Positions 46,044 through 53,812 are shown, counted from the stretch's first letter. The stretch is 64,000 bases of DNA from Corynebacterium sp. CNJ-954 (GCF_001942345.1 NZ_MKKI01000043.1:186001-250000), one strand, 5' to 3'. The notes: a model not told the origin generated them from the letters alone. Program-made: numbers and translations.

Positions 46044-46097
46044 GGCCATTTTTTGTGGTTTCGGGCTGTTTTTCATTTCCGCAGTTCAGAGGGGGTG

Positions 46098-46161
46098 CTA
46101 TACGATATTCGTATCGCTAGCTATACGAAAACCGTATTGTGGCTATACGGTTTCCGTATAG
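46098..46161. repeat. Three evenly spaced 15-bp palindromes
   Basis: ATACG-N5-CGTAT occurs at 46100-46114, 46123-46137 and 46145-46159, with centres 23 and 22 bp apart (about two helical turns). Each is preceded by CT, and the third extends to CTATACG/CGTATAG. The spacers differ (ATATT, AAAAC, GTTTC). The array lies in a 267-bp gene-free gap between a winged-helix gene and a ParB-like gene, an arrangement that would suit iterons, a centromere or stacked operators. Confidence 0.85.
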
Positions 46162-46310
46162 CGAAACATGGTCTGACCTGCTGATCCTTATTCCAGCTCT
46201 AGATCTCTCTTCAGCACACCAATGATTCACCCCCTCAGCGGACGGTCACGTCCCAACTCGGCGTAGCCGCTCTCTTTCTTTTTCGTCGCTGGGGAACACG
46301 GACGGCATGG

Positions 46311-46718
46311 GTGGGGGCATTGGCGTGGATCACGTCGGGGAAGGATTCGGACTCTCCGGATTGGGAGCAGTTCGTTACGGCGTGGATCACGTCATCCAAT
46401 ATCCATCGGCGGCACCTGTCTACGAAGCAGCGTTCGGCTATCGCGGCGCAGGTTGTGCAGTTCTTTGCAGTCGAAGCGAAGAGGCGGATGGAAAAGGGAA
46501 TAACTGACCCTACTGCAATTTTGCAGGAGGGTAGGAACGCTAGAGAATCCACTGCCAAGGCAGGCGAGATGTTCAATGTGTCCGCCCGTACCGTAGCCGA
46601 CGCAAAGAAAGTCATGGACGCAGACCCGGAGATGTTCGAGAAGATCAAGACCGGGGAAGTCGCCCCGTCCGCCGCCGCGAAGAAGCAAAGGCCGTCAAGA
46701 AAGCCGACCCGGAACTAG
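46311..46718 (+). CDS. ParB-like DNA-binding protein lacking the usual N-terminal domain
   Basis: A 135-residue protein. From about residue 30, NIHRRHLSTKQRSAIAAQVV and ARESTAKAGEMFNVSARTV, then DAKKVMDADPEMFEKIKTGE, match the central/C-terminal part of phage ParB-like proteins. The ParB/sulfiredoxin nuclease-like domain that normally precedes it is missing. The upstream DNA shows a 15-bp duplication (46322-46336 and 46379-46393) that yields AWITS twice, and no open frame continues upstream. The start is uncertain. It may bind the palindromes upstream. Confidence 0.65.
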   Translation: MGALAWITSGKDSDSPDWEQFVTAWITSSNIHRRHLSTKQRSAIAAQVVQFFAVEAKRRMEKGITDPTAILQEGRNARESTAKAGEMFNVSARTVADAKKVMDADPEMFEKIKTGEVAPSAAAKKQRPSRKPTRN

Positions 46719-46866
46719 TCGGTTCACCCCTCCGCCTCAGTGGCCCCTCAGCGGCTCTCATTGGCCCCTCTCGCGGCCTTAAATCATGAATCCTACCACT
46801 CATCCCGAAACGGATTCTCAAACCCTCAAAATAAACAATCAGATAATCACCTACAGAAAGGCTCAC

Positions 46867-47298
46867 ATGCGCACACCCAAAGACCCATTCCCGTTCATCG
46901 ACCCCCGCCCTGACGTGAAGGCGGTCAACCCGATCACGGAGTGGTGGCCCGAACCCGTCACCTTCACCGACGAACCGGCACCAACACGGAATGAGCACCA
47001 CGCACCGGTTACGAACTGGCACCAGAGAACGAAGCCAATCGACCCAGTGCGGGACCCCTGGAATGCTGCCATAGAAGCTTTCGTGGACTACCTCACCGGC
47101 ACCGCGAAAGCACCGTCAGTTGCGCTATCCCAGCATACCGATCAGATGCCGGAATGGGACGCGTTCGGGCTAGATACGACGGTTACGACGTTTACCGACT
47201 ACGACCTAGACGGTGATCCGCTCGAGCCCGACTTCCCAGAACCTCACGGGTGGACGGTCATTACCGATGATTCCCCGCTAGAGGAGGCTGCGGCATGA
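46867..47298 (+). CDS. Hypothetical acidic, proline-rich protein
   Basis: A 143-residue protein from ATG 46867, which has AGAAAGG 5 nt upstream; a longer start at 46786 has no ribosome site. It is rich in Pro, Asp, Trp and Thr, with no known domain. It overlaps the next gene by 4 bp (ATGA), so the two are probably made together. Confidence 0.55.
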   Translation: MRTPKDPFPFIDPRPDVKAVNPITEWWPEPVTFTDEPAPTRNEHHAPVTNWHQRTKPIDPVRDPWNAAIEAFVDYLTGTAKAPSVALSQHTDQMPEWDAFGLDTTVTTFTDYDLDGDPLEPDFPEPHGWTVITDDSPLEEAAA

Positions 47299-47885
47299 GC
47301 GAGTCCAACATCATGCACGAAGCAACAGCCCGCATCTACCACCAGTGGAATGCCGGCCTACCAATCAATGCCGGTCAACTCATCCGCGCGTGGTTCGAAG
47401 CCCCGGAACCGGAATCGGACATTCCCCCGGCCTGGTGGACAGCCCGACTGAGGGAGACGTGCCCCGGAACGAAAGCCGTGAACCTAGTCCACCTCTACCG
47501 GGCAGCGACCGCACACGAGGTGGACAACGGGTTTATGTCAATGGAATGGACAACCGACCGAGAGGCGGCCCTCAGCACCGCCCACAAGGGTCTCAGGATA
47601 CCCGTAGAGGCCGTGGTTAGTCCCGCTGCGATCTTGGCCGTCATCGGCACGGAAAACGGCGGGACCGTCCTGGTGGACCCGTGGGAGATTCGGACGATTT
47701 ATTTGTCCGAGGATGTTCGGGAAGATCGCCTGTCCACAGTGCCGCCCACACCGACGAAAAGCCTTCTCAGGACGACCGTAGAGGGATTGGGCGCGCCCAT
47801 GACACTCGCAACCGTCCCCAAGCCTAAGTCTATCGCGAAAGGCATTATGTCCCGCTTGTCAGCAGGGGCGCAGAGCAAACCATAA
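47295..47885 (+). CDS. Phage-type protein with possible ADP-ribosyltransferase-like fold
   Basis: A 196-residue protein. The middle reads VHLYRAATAHEVDNGFMSME, then WTTDREAALSTAH and a strand AVVSPAAILAVIG followed by GTVLVDPWEI. Actinophages encode a family with an LYRG...SWTTDRE...VLA...EVVVDP pattern that looks like a minimal ART or RES-type NAD-binding fold. The match here is partial and the catalytic Glu is not certain. A Lys/Ser-rich tail of about 50 residues follows. It is cotranslated with the preceding acidic gene; an effector-antidote relation is possible but unproven. Confidence 0.5.
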   Translation: MSESNIMHEATARIYHQWNAGLPINAGQLIRAWFEAPEPESDIPPAWWTARLRETCPGTKAVNLVHLYRAATAHEVDNGFMSMEWTTDREAALSTAHKGLRIPVEAVVSPAAILAVIGTENGGTVLVDPWEIRTIYLSEDVREDRLSTVPPTPTKSLLRTTVEGLGAPMTLATVPKPKSIAKGIMSRLSAGAQSKP

Positions 47886-47953
47886 CGGTGACCGCACACC
47901 ACCGCTAACCCCTCATAGGATTGCCCGCGCCACGCTGAATGGTGATGCCGCAC

Positions 47954-47988
47954 AAAAGACCCCCTGAAGGCCGAAACCGTAGGGGGTC
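47954..47988 (-). terminator. Rho-independent terminator of the porin-like gene
   Basis: GACCCCCT paired with AGGGGGTC around a 15-base loop; on the minus strand it is followed by TTTTGTG. It lies 27 bp after the stop at 48015. Confidence 0.85.
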
Positions 47989-48014
47989 AGCAGTCGCAGA
48001 AGCGACCGAGAGGA

Positions 48015-48155
48015 CTAGGCCGGAATCTCGGTCTCGCCAGCGCCGCCGTTACCGGGGGTCGGTGCGCCACCGTTGATGGAACCAACAATGGTGGTGAAGA
48101 CGGACTCGATAGCCTTAGCGATAACGCCAATGATTTCCTGGATCGTCTCAATCAT
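48015..48155 (-). CDS. 46-residue porin-like (PorA/PorH-type) protein on the element
   Basis: The protein runs MIETIQEIIGVIAKAIESVF and ends GNGGAGETEIPA. An amphipathic helix of about 28 residues is followed by a Gly/Pro-rich tail; there is no Cys, Trp or signal peptide. GAAAGGGG lies 6 nt upstream of the ATG and a strong terminator follows, so it is a complete monocistronic gene, on the opposite strand to most of the element. It has the size and pattern of the tiny corynebacterial mycomembrane porins and recalls the chromosomal pair at 27.6-28.0 kb. A small membrane-active peptide is the alternative. Confidence 0.65.
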   Translation of the reverse strand: MIETIQEIIGVIAKAIESVFTTIVGSINGGAPTPGNGGAGETEIPA

Positions 48156-48662
48156 GAGGATCCCCTTTCAAGGGATGAGAAGGATGAGCGCTGGGCGATT
48201 GCCCGCGCCTCAGTGAAGATAGCGACAAACCCCTCTGTAGCGTTACTTACAGAACGGAAACTACCCCCACCGGTACCCCCTAGGGCATAAAAACGCGCCC
48301 CCCAAGCCATAAAAGCTCAGGAGGCGCGCAACCTTAAGGGGACCATTCAGAGTCCATGTACTCCGGTCATCACTCCGAAGCACACCGACGACGATAACCG
48401 AGCTAACCGTCACACGGAAGGCCCACCTACCCCCAGGGGTACACGCGGTTCATCTGCGACCACCGCGCGGGGACGGGTACTGCGACCAGTAAGGCACCAC
48501 ACGTTTAATGAGAACGGTTGTCAACAAAAAACCTTCTAACCCGTACAGCTTTGACGGCTCTATGACCTCGGCGGCGGCTTAAACTGAGTTGTCGGGTACC
48601 CCCCACCCCGTGCCCCGTGGTCGTGGTGGTAGCTGTATGTGCTGGTGGTGGGGGTGTCTTAC
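48156..48662. other. Gene-poor accessory region
   Basis: No protein gene is evident. It contains the leader of the porin-like gene (TACCCCC tracts at 48261-48280), the terminator at 48289-48328, and a TTGACA (minus strand, 48519-48524) that could start a short non-coding transcript. A 15-bp near-palindrome TGAGAACGGTTGTCA (48509-48523) overlaps that TTGACA. Confidence 0.45.
48289..48328 (-). terminator. Minus-strand terminator without a visible upstream gene
   Basis: On the minus strand a 14-bp stem (CGCGCCTCCTGAGC with GCTTGGGGGGCGCG, three wobbles), a TTTTATG loop and then TTTTTATG. No open frame ends before it, which suggests it ends a small RNA. Confidence 0.7.
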
Positions 48663-48794
48663 ATGGCGAGACGGCTGGGTTTAGGGTTGTTATGGGTAGC
48701 CATAGGAGGTGGGGTGCTTCTTACTGGTAGCAGTAACGTGGCTGGTCAGCTCATAGGTTCCCGGCGGCGGGGTGGTCTGCGGTCTTTTCATTAA
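48663..48794 (+). CDS. Possible 43-residue single-pass membrane peptide
   Basis: The frame MARRLGLGLLWVAIGGGVLL continues to RRRGGLRSFH: positive ends around one hydrophobic stretch. A GGTGGGGGTG run lies upstream but is not a clear ribosome site. A 9-bp palindrome CTTTTCATT/AATGAAAAG (48784-48807) overlaps its stop. It could be chance. Confidence 0.25.
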   Translation: MARRLGLGLLWVAIGGGVLLTGSSNVAGQLIGSRRRGGLRSFH

Positions 48795-48921
48795 TGCCAA
48801 TGAAAAGGCCGTTCAGGTCCATGACCTTCCTGGGCGCTCTGCCCCTTGCTCCGTCGTCGTGAGCGTGCCCGTAGTCGGCCTGTGCGCCTGCCTGAGCGGT
48901 CGAATAGTACGATCACGTAGT

Positions 48922-48958
48922 GAAGCCCCAGCGCCGATGTGAGCGGCGCTGGGGCTTC
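48922..48958. terminator. Perfect 15-bp hairpin at the end of the 91-residue gene
   Basis: GAAGCCCCAGCGCCG paired with CGGCGCTGGGGCTTC around ATGTGAG. It lies 22 bp after the stop at 48981 on the minus strand; T-runs are short on both sides. Confidence 0.7.
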
Positions 48959-48980
48959 TTCTGTGTCTAGCGGAGGGTGA

Positions 48981-49256
48981 CTACTCGGCGCTCTTCATGC
49001 CTGCTTCGTGTGCCTGGCTGGTGAGGATGTCCAGTGCGTAGGCAAGGTCGTGGGCATGCTGGGCGGCGTCCGCGTACATGTCGGCCTGCGTGCAGTACCC
49101 GGCGGGCTGTCCGGTGCGCTCGTGGTAAGCGAGGGTGAGCAGGTCGTTGATAGCGTCAGTGGTGCGCAGTGCCAAGCGGCTGTTCTCATCCGGTGTGTCG
49201 ATGTTCATGTAATCGTCGAGGATGATCGGGCCATAGGTCTCGGTGTAGTTGCTCAT
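48981..49256 (-). CDS. Small hypothetical protein near attR
   Basis: A 91-residue acidic, helical protein (TYGPIILDDYMNIDTPDENS, then AALR-like helices and AYALDILTSQAHEAG). ATG 49256 has GGAAAGGGA upstream. It is the last gene before attR, and the right arm sites lie just upstream of it, so integrase binding could affect its promoter. No domain recognised. Confidence 0.6.
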   Translation of the reverse strand: MSNYTETYGPIILDDYMNIDTPDENSRLALRTTDAINDLLTLAYHERTGQPAGYCTQADMYADAAQHAHDLAYALDILTSQAHEAGMKSAE

Positions 49257-49279
49257 GGTGCGGTCCCTTTCCGGGTCAG

Positions 49280-49310
49280 TTCCCAACAGTGTCCCAACAG
49301 TGTTGTTGGG
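49280..49310. promoter_or_regulatory. Right integrase arm-type sites
   Basis: CCCAACA at 49282 and 49293 (11 bp apart), then an inverted TGTTGGG at 49304. Bases 49280-49300 are identical to 41180-41200. They lie about 55-85 bp inside attR. Confidence 0.75.
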
Positions 49311-49363
49311 TGCCGGGTTGAATATGTGCCGTGAGCTGCTGTTATGTTGTTTTTGTTGTGCCC

Positions 49364-49378
49364 TCCTGCCGGGGGCAC
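49364..49378 (+). repeat. attR core
   Basis: An exact copy of the 15-bp attL core. Here it runs on as CACAAAAAGG and includes the original genomic A-CCA end of tRNA-Arg (49377-49380). Confidence 0.85.
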
Positions 49379-49383
49379 CACAA

Positions 49384-49423
49384 AAAGGCCGTCACCTGCA
49401 TAGATGCTAAGGTGACGGCCTTT
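49384..49423. terminator. Original tRNA-Arg terminator, now beyond attR
   Basis: AAAGGCCGTCACC paired with GGTGACGGCCTTT (13 bp perfect) around a 14-base loop. Before integration it stood right behind tRNA-Arg. It can also end the acyltransferase gene on the minus strand. Confidence 0.75.
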
Positions 49424-49441
49424 GTTATGCCCGAAAAATGG

Positions 49442-50539
49442 TCATCCGCGGTTGTTGTGCCAGTTGTTGGCTGTTACTTCACGGCCCGTAGCACGGGTCG
49501 CACTACCCGTGGTGCGGCGCAGGCGCGCGAACGGCCTGAGGAGAAGCTCGGTGACGGTCGAGGCGTACCACCGTAAAGCACGGTCGAACGGTCCCCACGC
49601 CAGGAGCCACGTCGCCAGCGCCGCCAGAACCACACAGATGGCGAGGATCACGAGCGGGCCGTACACCTCGAGGCTGCCCGCGAGCACAGGCTCGAGAGCG
49701 CGCACGACGAAGCCGTGGAGCACGTAGACCGAGAGACTGTGTCGACCCACGGTGGCCAGCAACGACTCCCGGTTACCGACCCAGGACAGCAGCGCCAGGG
49801 TCATGAGCGCAGCACCGACGTCGAGGATCAGGCGGATGCCGACCCCTTCCGGGAGACTGACGTCGAAGTGGACGAACTTGTGGTTACCGTAGAACCAGTC
49901 GTTGTCGAGCTTGATGAGATAGAAGTATCCGGTCACCGCCACTGCGGCAACGGTGAGGCCGATCCTCCGCCCGACGGTGAGTCGGCCTGCCCAGTCAAGG
50001 AGCTGCTGTCCGTAGAGTTTCCCGATCACGAAGAACGGCCAGAAAACCAGAGTCCGGACGGCGGAGAGTTCGTTGTCGAACGCCGGGAGGAGTGCACCGA
50101 AGATGCCGGTCAACACGGAGGTGACGAGCGCTGCGCGGGGGAACCGTTCGATGAACGGCACCGTGAGCATCCACCACGCCATCGCGAGAAGGAACCACGA
50201 GTACCAGAAGGGTGTGAGGAACTCGAAGTCCGGGGAGAGGTCGAAGATCCACAACCATCCCCACATGAGTGGAAGCACTGTGGCCAGCAGCACGAGGAAG
50301 CTGAGGATACGTTCCGGGAGCCGGCTGGATTTCGCCGTGATGCCCGCCAGGAAGATGAACGCCGGCATATGGAACGAGTAGATGAAGTACATCGGCGCAC
50401 GCAGGACATCGGAGTCCCAGGGCGCGGCCCTCGCCAACAGGTGTCCCAGGACGACGGTGAAGATGAGGATCCCTTTGGCACGGTCGAGGCGGTGGTTACG
50501 GGTGGACACGCGGCCACGATAACGCGAGTAGGCCGTCAC
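49442..50539 (-). CDS. Acyltransferase-3 family membrane protein
   Basis: A 365-residue protein with about ten membrane helices and the family marks: RLDRAKGILIFTVVLGHLL with the conserved His, and FHMPAFIFLAGI. Such proteins O-acylate cell-surface sugars or lipids from the inner face of the membrane. GTG 50539 is the start. The acceptor is unknown; in mycolate bacteria, acetylation of envelope glycans or glycolipids is typical. It lies 45 bp after a second gene of the same family. Confidence 0.82.
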   Translation of the reverse strand: MTAYSRYRGRVSTRNHRLDRAKGILIFTVVLGHLLARAAPWDSDVLRAPMYFIYSFHMPAFIFLAGITAKSSRLPERILSFLVLLATVLPLMWGWLWIFDLSPDFEFLTPFWYSWFLLAMAWWMLTVPFIERFPRAALVTSVLTGIFGALLPAFDNELSAVRTLVFWPFFVIGKLYGQQLLDWAGRLTVGRRIGLTVAAVAVTGYFYLIKLDNDWFYGNHKFVHFDVSLPEGVGIRLILDVGAALMTLALLSWVGNRESLLATVGRHSLSVYVLHGFVVRALEPVLAGSLEVYGPLVILAICVVLAALATWLLAWGPFDRALRWYASTVTELLLRPFARLRRTTGSATRATGREVTANNWHNNRG

Positions 50540-50584
50540 ATGTCCACTTCCCGTCCCCTGTACGGGCGTCGCAGGACGGGGCCG

Positions 50585-51736
50585 TTACGGTTCGCGTCGT
50601 CTCCGTTCACTGGCGAGGTAGCGTCGCCGCATCCACTGCGGTCGCTGGAACAGCCACGAGAAGCCGCACGCCACGAGTACCTTGTGGAGTCCGAGACAGA
50701 GCACGGCGGCGATGCCCGCGAGGATCAGCGGCTGCAGAGGTAGCCCCGGATCCGCCGGGAGGACGAGGTCGAGGACGAAGGCCACGGTCGCCAGCACCAT
50801 GATGTGCATGAGGAACACTGGAAGTGTCCGTGACCCGACCGTGCTGAACGGCACGGTGACCCGCCAGGAATCCATGTAGGAGAACACACTGATGACGGCG
50901 ATGATCCCCACCAGGGCCAGGAACAGCCGGACGGGTCCGTTGAGCCCGAAGTTGAAGTGGTCGTGGGTTGCGTCGATCCATATCGCGACCGCTGCGTAGA
51001 CGGACACCGAACCGGCGATGACCCACAGTGAGCGACGGTGAGCCAGCCGGTGGATCCATGGTGCGCCGTACATGCCCAGCAGGTAGAAGAAGTACGTCCG
51101 CAGAATGTCGTTCCACGGCCAGCCGAACTCCGCCAAGGGGCTCAGCACGCTGAGGGCCATGGCCGCCAGAAGCTGGATCACCGGTGGTATCCGACGTGTC
51201 AGTTTCGACACGACGGCGAACAACGCCAGCGCGTACACGAACCACAGGTAGGATTCCGGCCCCAGCACCGACAGTACGATGCGTTCGGCCATCGGCCCCC
51301 AGTTCTCCGGATCGAGGCCCTGTGGTGCAGGAATACCGTTGCTGTTCCCCACGGAGGTGAGCGGCACCATCGACAACCAGATCTCCCGGATCGGCACCCA
51401 CAGCACGAACAGCCACACCATGATCCAGACCCGACGGTCGGCGAACGACCGCCAGCGTTCAGAGAGGGCTCTGGCCGCGAAAAGGCCCGTCAGCAGAAAG
51501 AACAGCGGCATGCGGAATGGCCCGAGCATCAGGCTTACCCTCTCCCAGATGCCGGTGTCGTAACCGTTGTTGTTCAGGGTGATGTTCGCGTGCCCGGCGA
51601 CGACCAGCAGAATGCAGAGGCCTTTGGCCGCGTCGACCCAACCGACGCGGCCAATCCGGTCACGCCGTCTGCCGATGCCGACGTGTCCACGCTCTGAAGA
51701 CGGGATGCCCGACGACGGGGTCACTTCGGGGGGCAC
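50585..51736 (-). CDS. Acyltransferase-3 family membrane protein
   Basis: A 383-residue relative of the next gene on the same strand, with WVDAAKGLCILLVVAGHANI and FRMPLFFLLTGLF, ten predicted helices and a basic C terminus (RRRYLASERRRREP). A hydrophilic N-terminal 28 residues precedes TM1. The GTG start at 51736 has no clear ribosome site. The two genes may work on the same or a related surface molecule. Confidence 0.82.
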   Translation of the reverse strand: MPPEVTPSSGIPSSERGHVGIGRRRDRIGRVGWVDAAKGLCILLVVAGHANITLNNNGYDTGIWERVSLMLGPFRMPLFFLLTGLFAARALSERWRSFADRRVWIMVWLFVLWVPIREIWLSMVPLTSVGNSNGIPAPQGLDPENWGPMAERIVLSVLGPESYLWFVYALALFAVVSKLTRRIPPVIQLLAAMALSVLSPLAEFGWPWNDILRTYFFYLLGMYGAPWIHRLAHRRSLWVIAGSVSVYAAVAIWIDATHDHFNFGLNGPVRLFLALVGIIAVISVFSYMDSWRVTVPFSTVGSRTLPVFLMHIMVLATVAFVLDLVLPADPGLPLQPLILAGIAAVLCLGLHKVLVACGFSWLFQRPQWMRRRYLASERRRREP

Positions 51737-51854
51737 TGCATCCGCTCACTCTCTACATAGCCTGAAGACATCGCGGTCTGACGCTACTATGCGGGAAAAC
51801 TTCCCCGGAAAGGGACCCGGCGCGCGACCGTGCGCCGGGACAGGTGGGTTGTGA

Positions 51855-53495
51855 CTATCCGAACGTCAGACCGAACACGGGCACGGCGAGCGCGAACACC
51901 GTCAGCGTGATCAGGAACACCGCGATGATGTTCAACCACAGGCCACCCTTGAGCATGTCCCCGGCCCTGACATAACCGGACCCGTAGGCGATGGCATTCG
52001 GCGGCGTGGCCACCGGCAACATGAACGCACAGGTGGCGGCCAGGGCGGTAGGGGCGACAAGGAGCATGATGTTCATCATGCCGTCGCCCGTCAGACCGAT
52101 ACCGATGGCCACACCACCCATGATCGGGATGAAGGTTGCCGCGGTCGCGGTGTTCGAGGTGAACTCGGTCAACGCCAGAACGACCGCGGTGATCGCAAAG
52201 ACCAGGAGGACGATCGGCAGCACCTCCATGCCCTTGACCATCTCGCCGATCCACAGGGAGAGGCCGGACGCGGTCACCATCGACGAGAGTGAAAGTCCAC
52301 CACCGAAGAGAATCAGGACATCCCACGGAAGCGCCTTGGCGTGCTCCCAGTCCATCACCCGGGTGCCCCGTTTGTTGACCGGGACGATGAACATCACCAC
52401 TGCCGCGGTCATGGCAATAGCTGCATCGGCGATGCTGATTGTCCACCACGACACATACTCGGCGAGCAACGGGATAGTGATCCAGGCGATTGCGGTGCAC
52501 AGGAAGATGATCCCGGCGACGACCTCCGGCCGGGTGATTTTCCCCATGTCGTCGATCTCTTTGCGGATGAGCTCTTTGCCACCGGGGATCTCATCCGTCT
52601 CCGGTTTGAAGACAGTCACCAGGACTAGCCAGGCCAAGACCGTGAACACGATGGCCAGTGGAAGACCAACCATCATCCAGCGCCCGAATCCGATCTCAAT
52701 CCCGTGTGTCGAGGACATGTACGCCGCCATGAAGGCGTTAGGCGGCGTACCGATGAGCGTTCCGAGTGAGCCGATGGACGCCGCGTAGGCGATAGCCAAC
52801 ATGAGCGCGGTCGCGAACTTCTTCTGGTTCTTGTGTCCACCGACACGTTCGGCGGTGAGGGACAACACTGACACCCCGATCGGAAGCATCACCACGGCGG
52901 TCGCCGTGTTGGATACCCACATGGACATGAACCCGGTGGCGATCATGAAGCCCAGGACCAGCTGCTTCGGCTTCGTCCCGACCGCATAGACCACCAGCAG
53001 AGCCAACCGGCGGTGCAGCCCCCAGCGCTGGATCCCGAGCGCCAGGACGAACCCACCCATGAAGAGGAAGATCGTCGGGTCCGCGTACGGAGAAGCAGCG
53101 TCCTCCATCGACGCGACCTGGAGAATCGGAAACACAACCAACGGAATCATCGCCGTCGCCGCCAACGGCAGGGCACCTGTCATCCACCATGCGCCCATCA
53201 GCACCATGACTGCTGCCGTGATGCTCATGGCGCTGAGTGAGAACGGCCCGTTCTCGTCGTCCGGATGCGCCTCGTTCACCAGGTCTGCGCCGTTGGACGG
53301 GAAGAGGAAGTAGATCGCGACGGCCAGAACAAGACCGACACCCAGACCGATGAAGCGTTTTCGGTTGTTGGCCCGCTCCACGTCCCCTGCATGACGCTGT
53401 TCGTCGGTGGACGTGCCGTCTTCCTCCACGTCAGTGCTCGTCGCCTCAGTGACGGCACCGGACGCTGTGCCACCCTCGCCGGATTGTGTGGACAT
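51855..53495 (-). CDS. DASS (SLC13)-family sodium:dicarboxylate symporter
   Basis: A 546-residue carrier with the two SNT motifs of the family, WVSNTATAVVMLPIG and EFTSNTATAATFIPI, which bind Na+ and carboxylate, and about 11-12 helices. The first 45 residues are acidic and soluble. Members in corynebacteria import succinate, fumarate and malate. GAGAGGACC precedes ATG 53495. It is transcribed away from cmrA. Confidence 0.88.
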   Translation of the reverse strand: MSTQSGEGGTASGAVTEATSTDVEEDGTSTDEQRHAGDVERANNRKRFIGLGVGLVLAVAIYFLFPSNGADLVNEAHPDDENGPFSLSAMSITAAVMVLMGAWWMTGALPLAATAMIPLVVFPILQVASMEDAASPYADPTIFLFMGGFVLALGIQRWGLHRRLALLVVYAVGTKPKQLVLGFMIATGFMSMWVSNTATAVVMLPIGVSVLSLTAERVGGHKNQKKFATALMLAIAYAASIGSLGTLIGTPPNAFMAAYMSSTHGIEIGFGRWMMVGLPLAIVFTVLAWLVLVTVFKPETDEIPGGKELIRKEIDDMGKITRPEVVAGIIFLCTAIAWITIPLLAEYVSWWTISIADAAIAMTAAVVMFIVPVNKRGTRVMDWEHAKALPWDVLILFGGGLSLSSMVTASGLSLWIGEMVKGMEVLPIVLLVFAITAVVLALTEFTSNTATAATFIPIMGGVAIGIGLTGDGMMNIMLLVAPTALAATCAFMLPVATPPNAIAYGSGYVRAGDMLKGGLWLNIIAVFLITLTVFALAVPVFGLTFG

Positions 53496-53812
53496 TGTAG
53501 GTCCTCTCGTCGTTAGTGAACGTCAGTTACAGGGTAAAGCGACTACTATCCACCTGCTAATGTTGTTCCGTACGGGGGTGCTATCCGGGGCTGGAGCAAC
53601 CCCGATTTCCACCCCTCTTTCCCTTAACCGACGACTTCGTCCCCAGAATGGGCCTCAACCCTACCCCGCCCACCCCTGTTTCCCACATAACGATCGCGCA
53701 ACGCCCCCGACCGGCACACCGACCCGATGCAGTCGGCCTGTCCCCTGCAGCGAGTCCTCCGTGTAGCCTGAAATGGCCTTTCGTCCCGCCCACACAGAGG
53801 AGTCCCACCATC
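53496..53812. other. Intergenic region between the DASS carrier and cmrA
   Basis: A 317-bp divergent region. It should hold both promoters; a GATAGTAG patch (minus strand, near 53545-53553) and TAGCCT (53764-53769) are weak -10 candidates. No gene or strong hairpin is seen. Confidence 0.45.

Larger units (their letters stand above)
41047..49378 (+). mobile_element. 8.3-kb integrative element in tRNA-Arg
   Basis: The element is bounded by a 15-bp direct repeat, with an integrase next to the left end and arm-site repeats inside both ends. Base composition is visibly lower in GC than the flanks, and many small, tightly spaced genes run mostly rightward. Recognisable parts are an integrase, a truncated Bro-N gene on the opposite strand, two small HTH proteins, a ParB-like protein, an array of palindromes and a porin-like gene. 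No capsid, portal, terminase, lysis, relaxase or type IV secretion gene is seen. This suits a satellite or small integrative plasmid-like island rather than a complete prophage. Confidence 0.88.

Noticed and set aside
46098..46161. CRISPR array or tRNA-like repeat
   Set aside because: Only three short palindromes with 7-8 bp between them; there are no spacers of 30 bp or so and no cas genes in the window.
48509..48523. Zur- or Fur-type metal box
   Set aside because: TGAGAACGGTTGTCA is nearly palindromic but does not match a metal-box consensus well, and no metal-related gene is adjacent; kept only as a possible operator of the candidate small RNA.
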